Assembly (NCBI GenBank): GCA_900299205.1
Contig: OMIW01000184.1
Span: 1-16,979, forward strand
Direction of reading: 5' to 3'
DNA from: Pseudomonadota bacterium
GTDB taxonomy: Bacteria; Bdellovibrionota_C; UBA2361; OMIW01
Length of the DNA stretch: 16,979 nucleotides
Within the stretch, counting starts at the first letter, position 1, and each line of letters opens with the position of its first letter. Shown piece after piece: positions 16,271 to 16,979 of the stretch. The notes under the pieces were generated by a model, which was not told where the DNA came from, ran no database searches, and saw only the letters and a list, made by a program, of their open reading frames with translations. Position numbers and translations under genes: made by a program.

Positions 16271-16979
16271 ATGCATCTCGCCCCTCGCACCTGGCACCTC
16301 CTGCGCAAGACCCATACCACAATCCTCACCCCCCTTCTCCAACCACACCTCACCCGGGCGGCGCGAGGAGAGACTCATCCTGTTCTCGATTTCATGTTTC
16401 GGTACTACTCGTTTCGACCCCATCAGCTCCTCCGTTGGAGCCCTGGCTTCGGAACGGTCCTCTCCGAGGCATCAGATGCGGACTTTCCTGACGCGCTTGG
16501 GTTTCGGGACGATGCGGGGGGACGTTCCCTCGACCCGACTCGATTCCCCTCAAAGAGACTTCTCTTTCTCAGATGGCTCATCCGTTTCAATGATGAGATT
16601 CTCGCCCGACCTCCCCGATTCTCCTGTTTTGGTCTCCACGAATGGGCGATGCTTTATCGAACCACCGAGGCTCGCCATTCCTCAATTCCGTTACGGGTAT
16701 CACCAGAGCAGGTATCCGCGCTCGTTGAACACCATCCCCTCGGGTGCACCCACTTTGACGCATTCCGTTTCTTTACTCCAGATGCCATCCCCCTTAATGC
16801 GACCCCTCTAACCCGAGAGACGACACTCGAAACCGAGCAATCCGGGTGCCTTCACGCAAACATGGACCTCTATAAATGGTGCTATAAACTGTCACCGTGG
16901 GTAGGAAGCGATATCCTTCGCGACGCCTTCCTGCTTGCTTGGGAGGCGCGCACTCTCGACATGGAGGCCAGTCCTTACG
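16271..16979 (+). CDS. Conserved protein usually labelled '3-methyladenine DNA glycosylase' (3' end beyond window)
   Basis: 236 codons from ATG 16271 to the right edge without a stop. It matches a conserved family, common in Actinobacteria and some other bacteria, that carries this name in databases. Shared segments are TPLLQPHLTRAARGETHPV (20-38) followed by FMFRYYSFRP (41-50), LLRWSPGFGTVL (53-64), FGLHEWAMLYR (120-130), CTHFDAFRFFTP (159-170), GCLHANMDLYKWCYKLSP (192-209) and LDMEASPY (229-236). Invariant His, Tyr, Trp and Asp residues suggest an enzyme. It shows no Tag/AlkA helix-hairpin-helix motif, so the glycosylase name has no support in the sequence. The N-terminus agrees with the family near this ATG, and no other start codon lies between the upstream TGA at 16205 and this ATG. 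No Shine-Dalgarno site is seen; a terminator lies just upstream. Confidence 0.85.
   Translation, partial: MHLAPRTWHLLRKTHTTILTPLLQPHLTRAARGETHPVLDFMFRYYSFRPHQLLRWSPGFGTVLSEASDADFPDALGFRDDAGGRSLDPTRFPSKRLLFLRWLIRFNDEILARPPRFSCFGLHEWAMLYRTTEARHSSIPLRVSPEQVSALVEHHPLGCTHFDAFRFFTPDAIPLNATPLTRETTLETEQSGCLHANMDLYKWCYKLSPWVGSDILRDAFLLAWEARTLDMEASPY

Overview
The window comes from a Gram-negative (diderm) bacterium. A type II secretion inner-membrane protein and secretin (GspC, GspD) and a TPR outer-membrane lipoprotein show two membranes. Dxs shows the MEP isoprenoid route, HemC/HemD tetrapyrrole synthesis, and NspC norspermidine/spermidine synthesis by the carboxy-polyamine route. The DNA looks moderately GC-rich, starts are ATG or GTG, and clear Shine-Dalgarno sites are rare. 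The gene mix would suit a deltaproteobacterium-like or related environmental lineage, but the sequence alone does not fix the taxon. I see no rRNA, tRNA, CRISPR array, transposase or phage gene.

Layout. (1) 1-6716, minus strand: dxs, a BamD-like/TPR lipoprotein, gspC and gspD run in one direction, and gspD leaves the left edge. gspD carries large glycine-rich insertions in its N2 and N3 domains and a long tail after the secretin domain. (2) 6842-8127, plus: nspC, divergent from dxs, with a candidate promoter, a leader and a good ribosome binding site. (3) 8128-8419: a short gap with a degenerate 17-bp tandem repeat and a hairpin terminator. (4) 8420-8947 (minus), 9084-9638 (plus) and 9663-10145 (plus): three unrecognised genes, the middle one an obvious lipoprotein with an octaglycine tether. 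(5) 10287-12058, minus: the hemC-hemD pair. (6) 12233-14512, plus: a RecD2-type helicase. (7) 14576-15385, minus: two stand-alone receiver proteins, one canonical and one that has lost the phosphorylation residues. (8) 15386-15754: no gene seen. (9) 15755-16207, plus: a reading frame broken by one in-frame TAA, followed directly by a strong intrinsic terminator. (10) 16271 to the right edge: the 5' part of a conserved protein commonly labelled '3-methyladenine DNA glycosylase'.

Most of the window is housekeeping plus secretion. The parts that stand out are the stop-interrupted frame with its terminator, the canonical/degenerate receiver pair, the TPR lipoprotein next to gspCD (BamD or a secretin-assembly lipoprotein), and the unusual GspD architecture. 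I did not find a clearly new multi-gene system.
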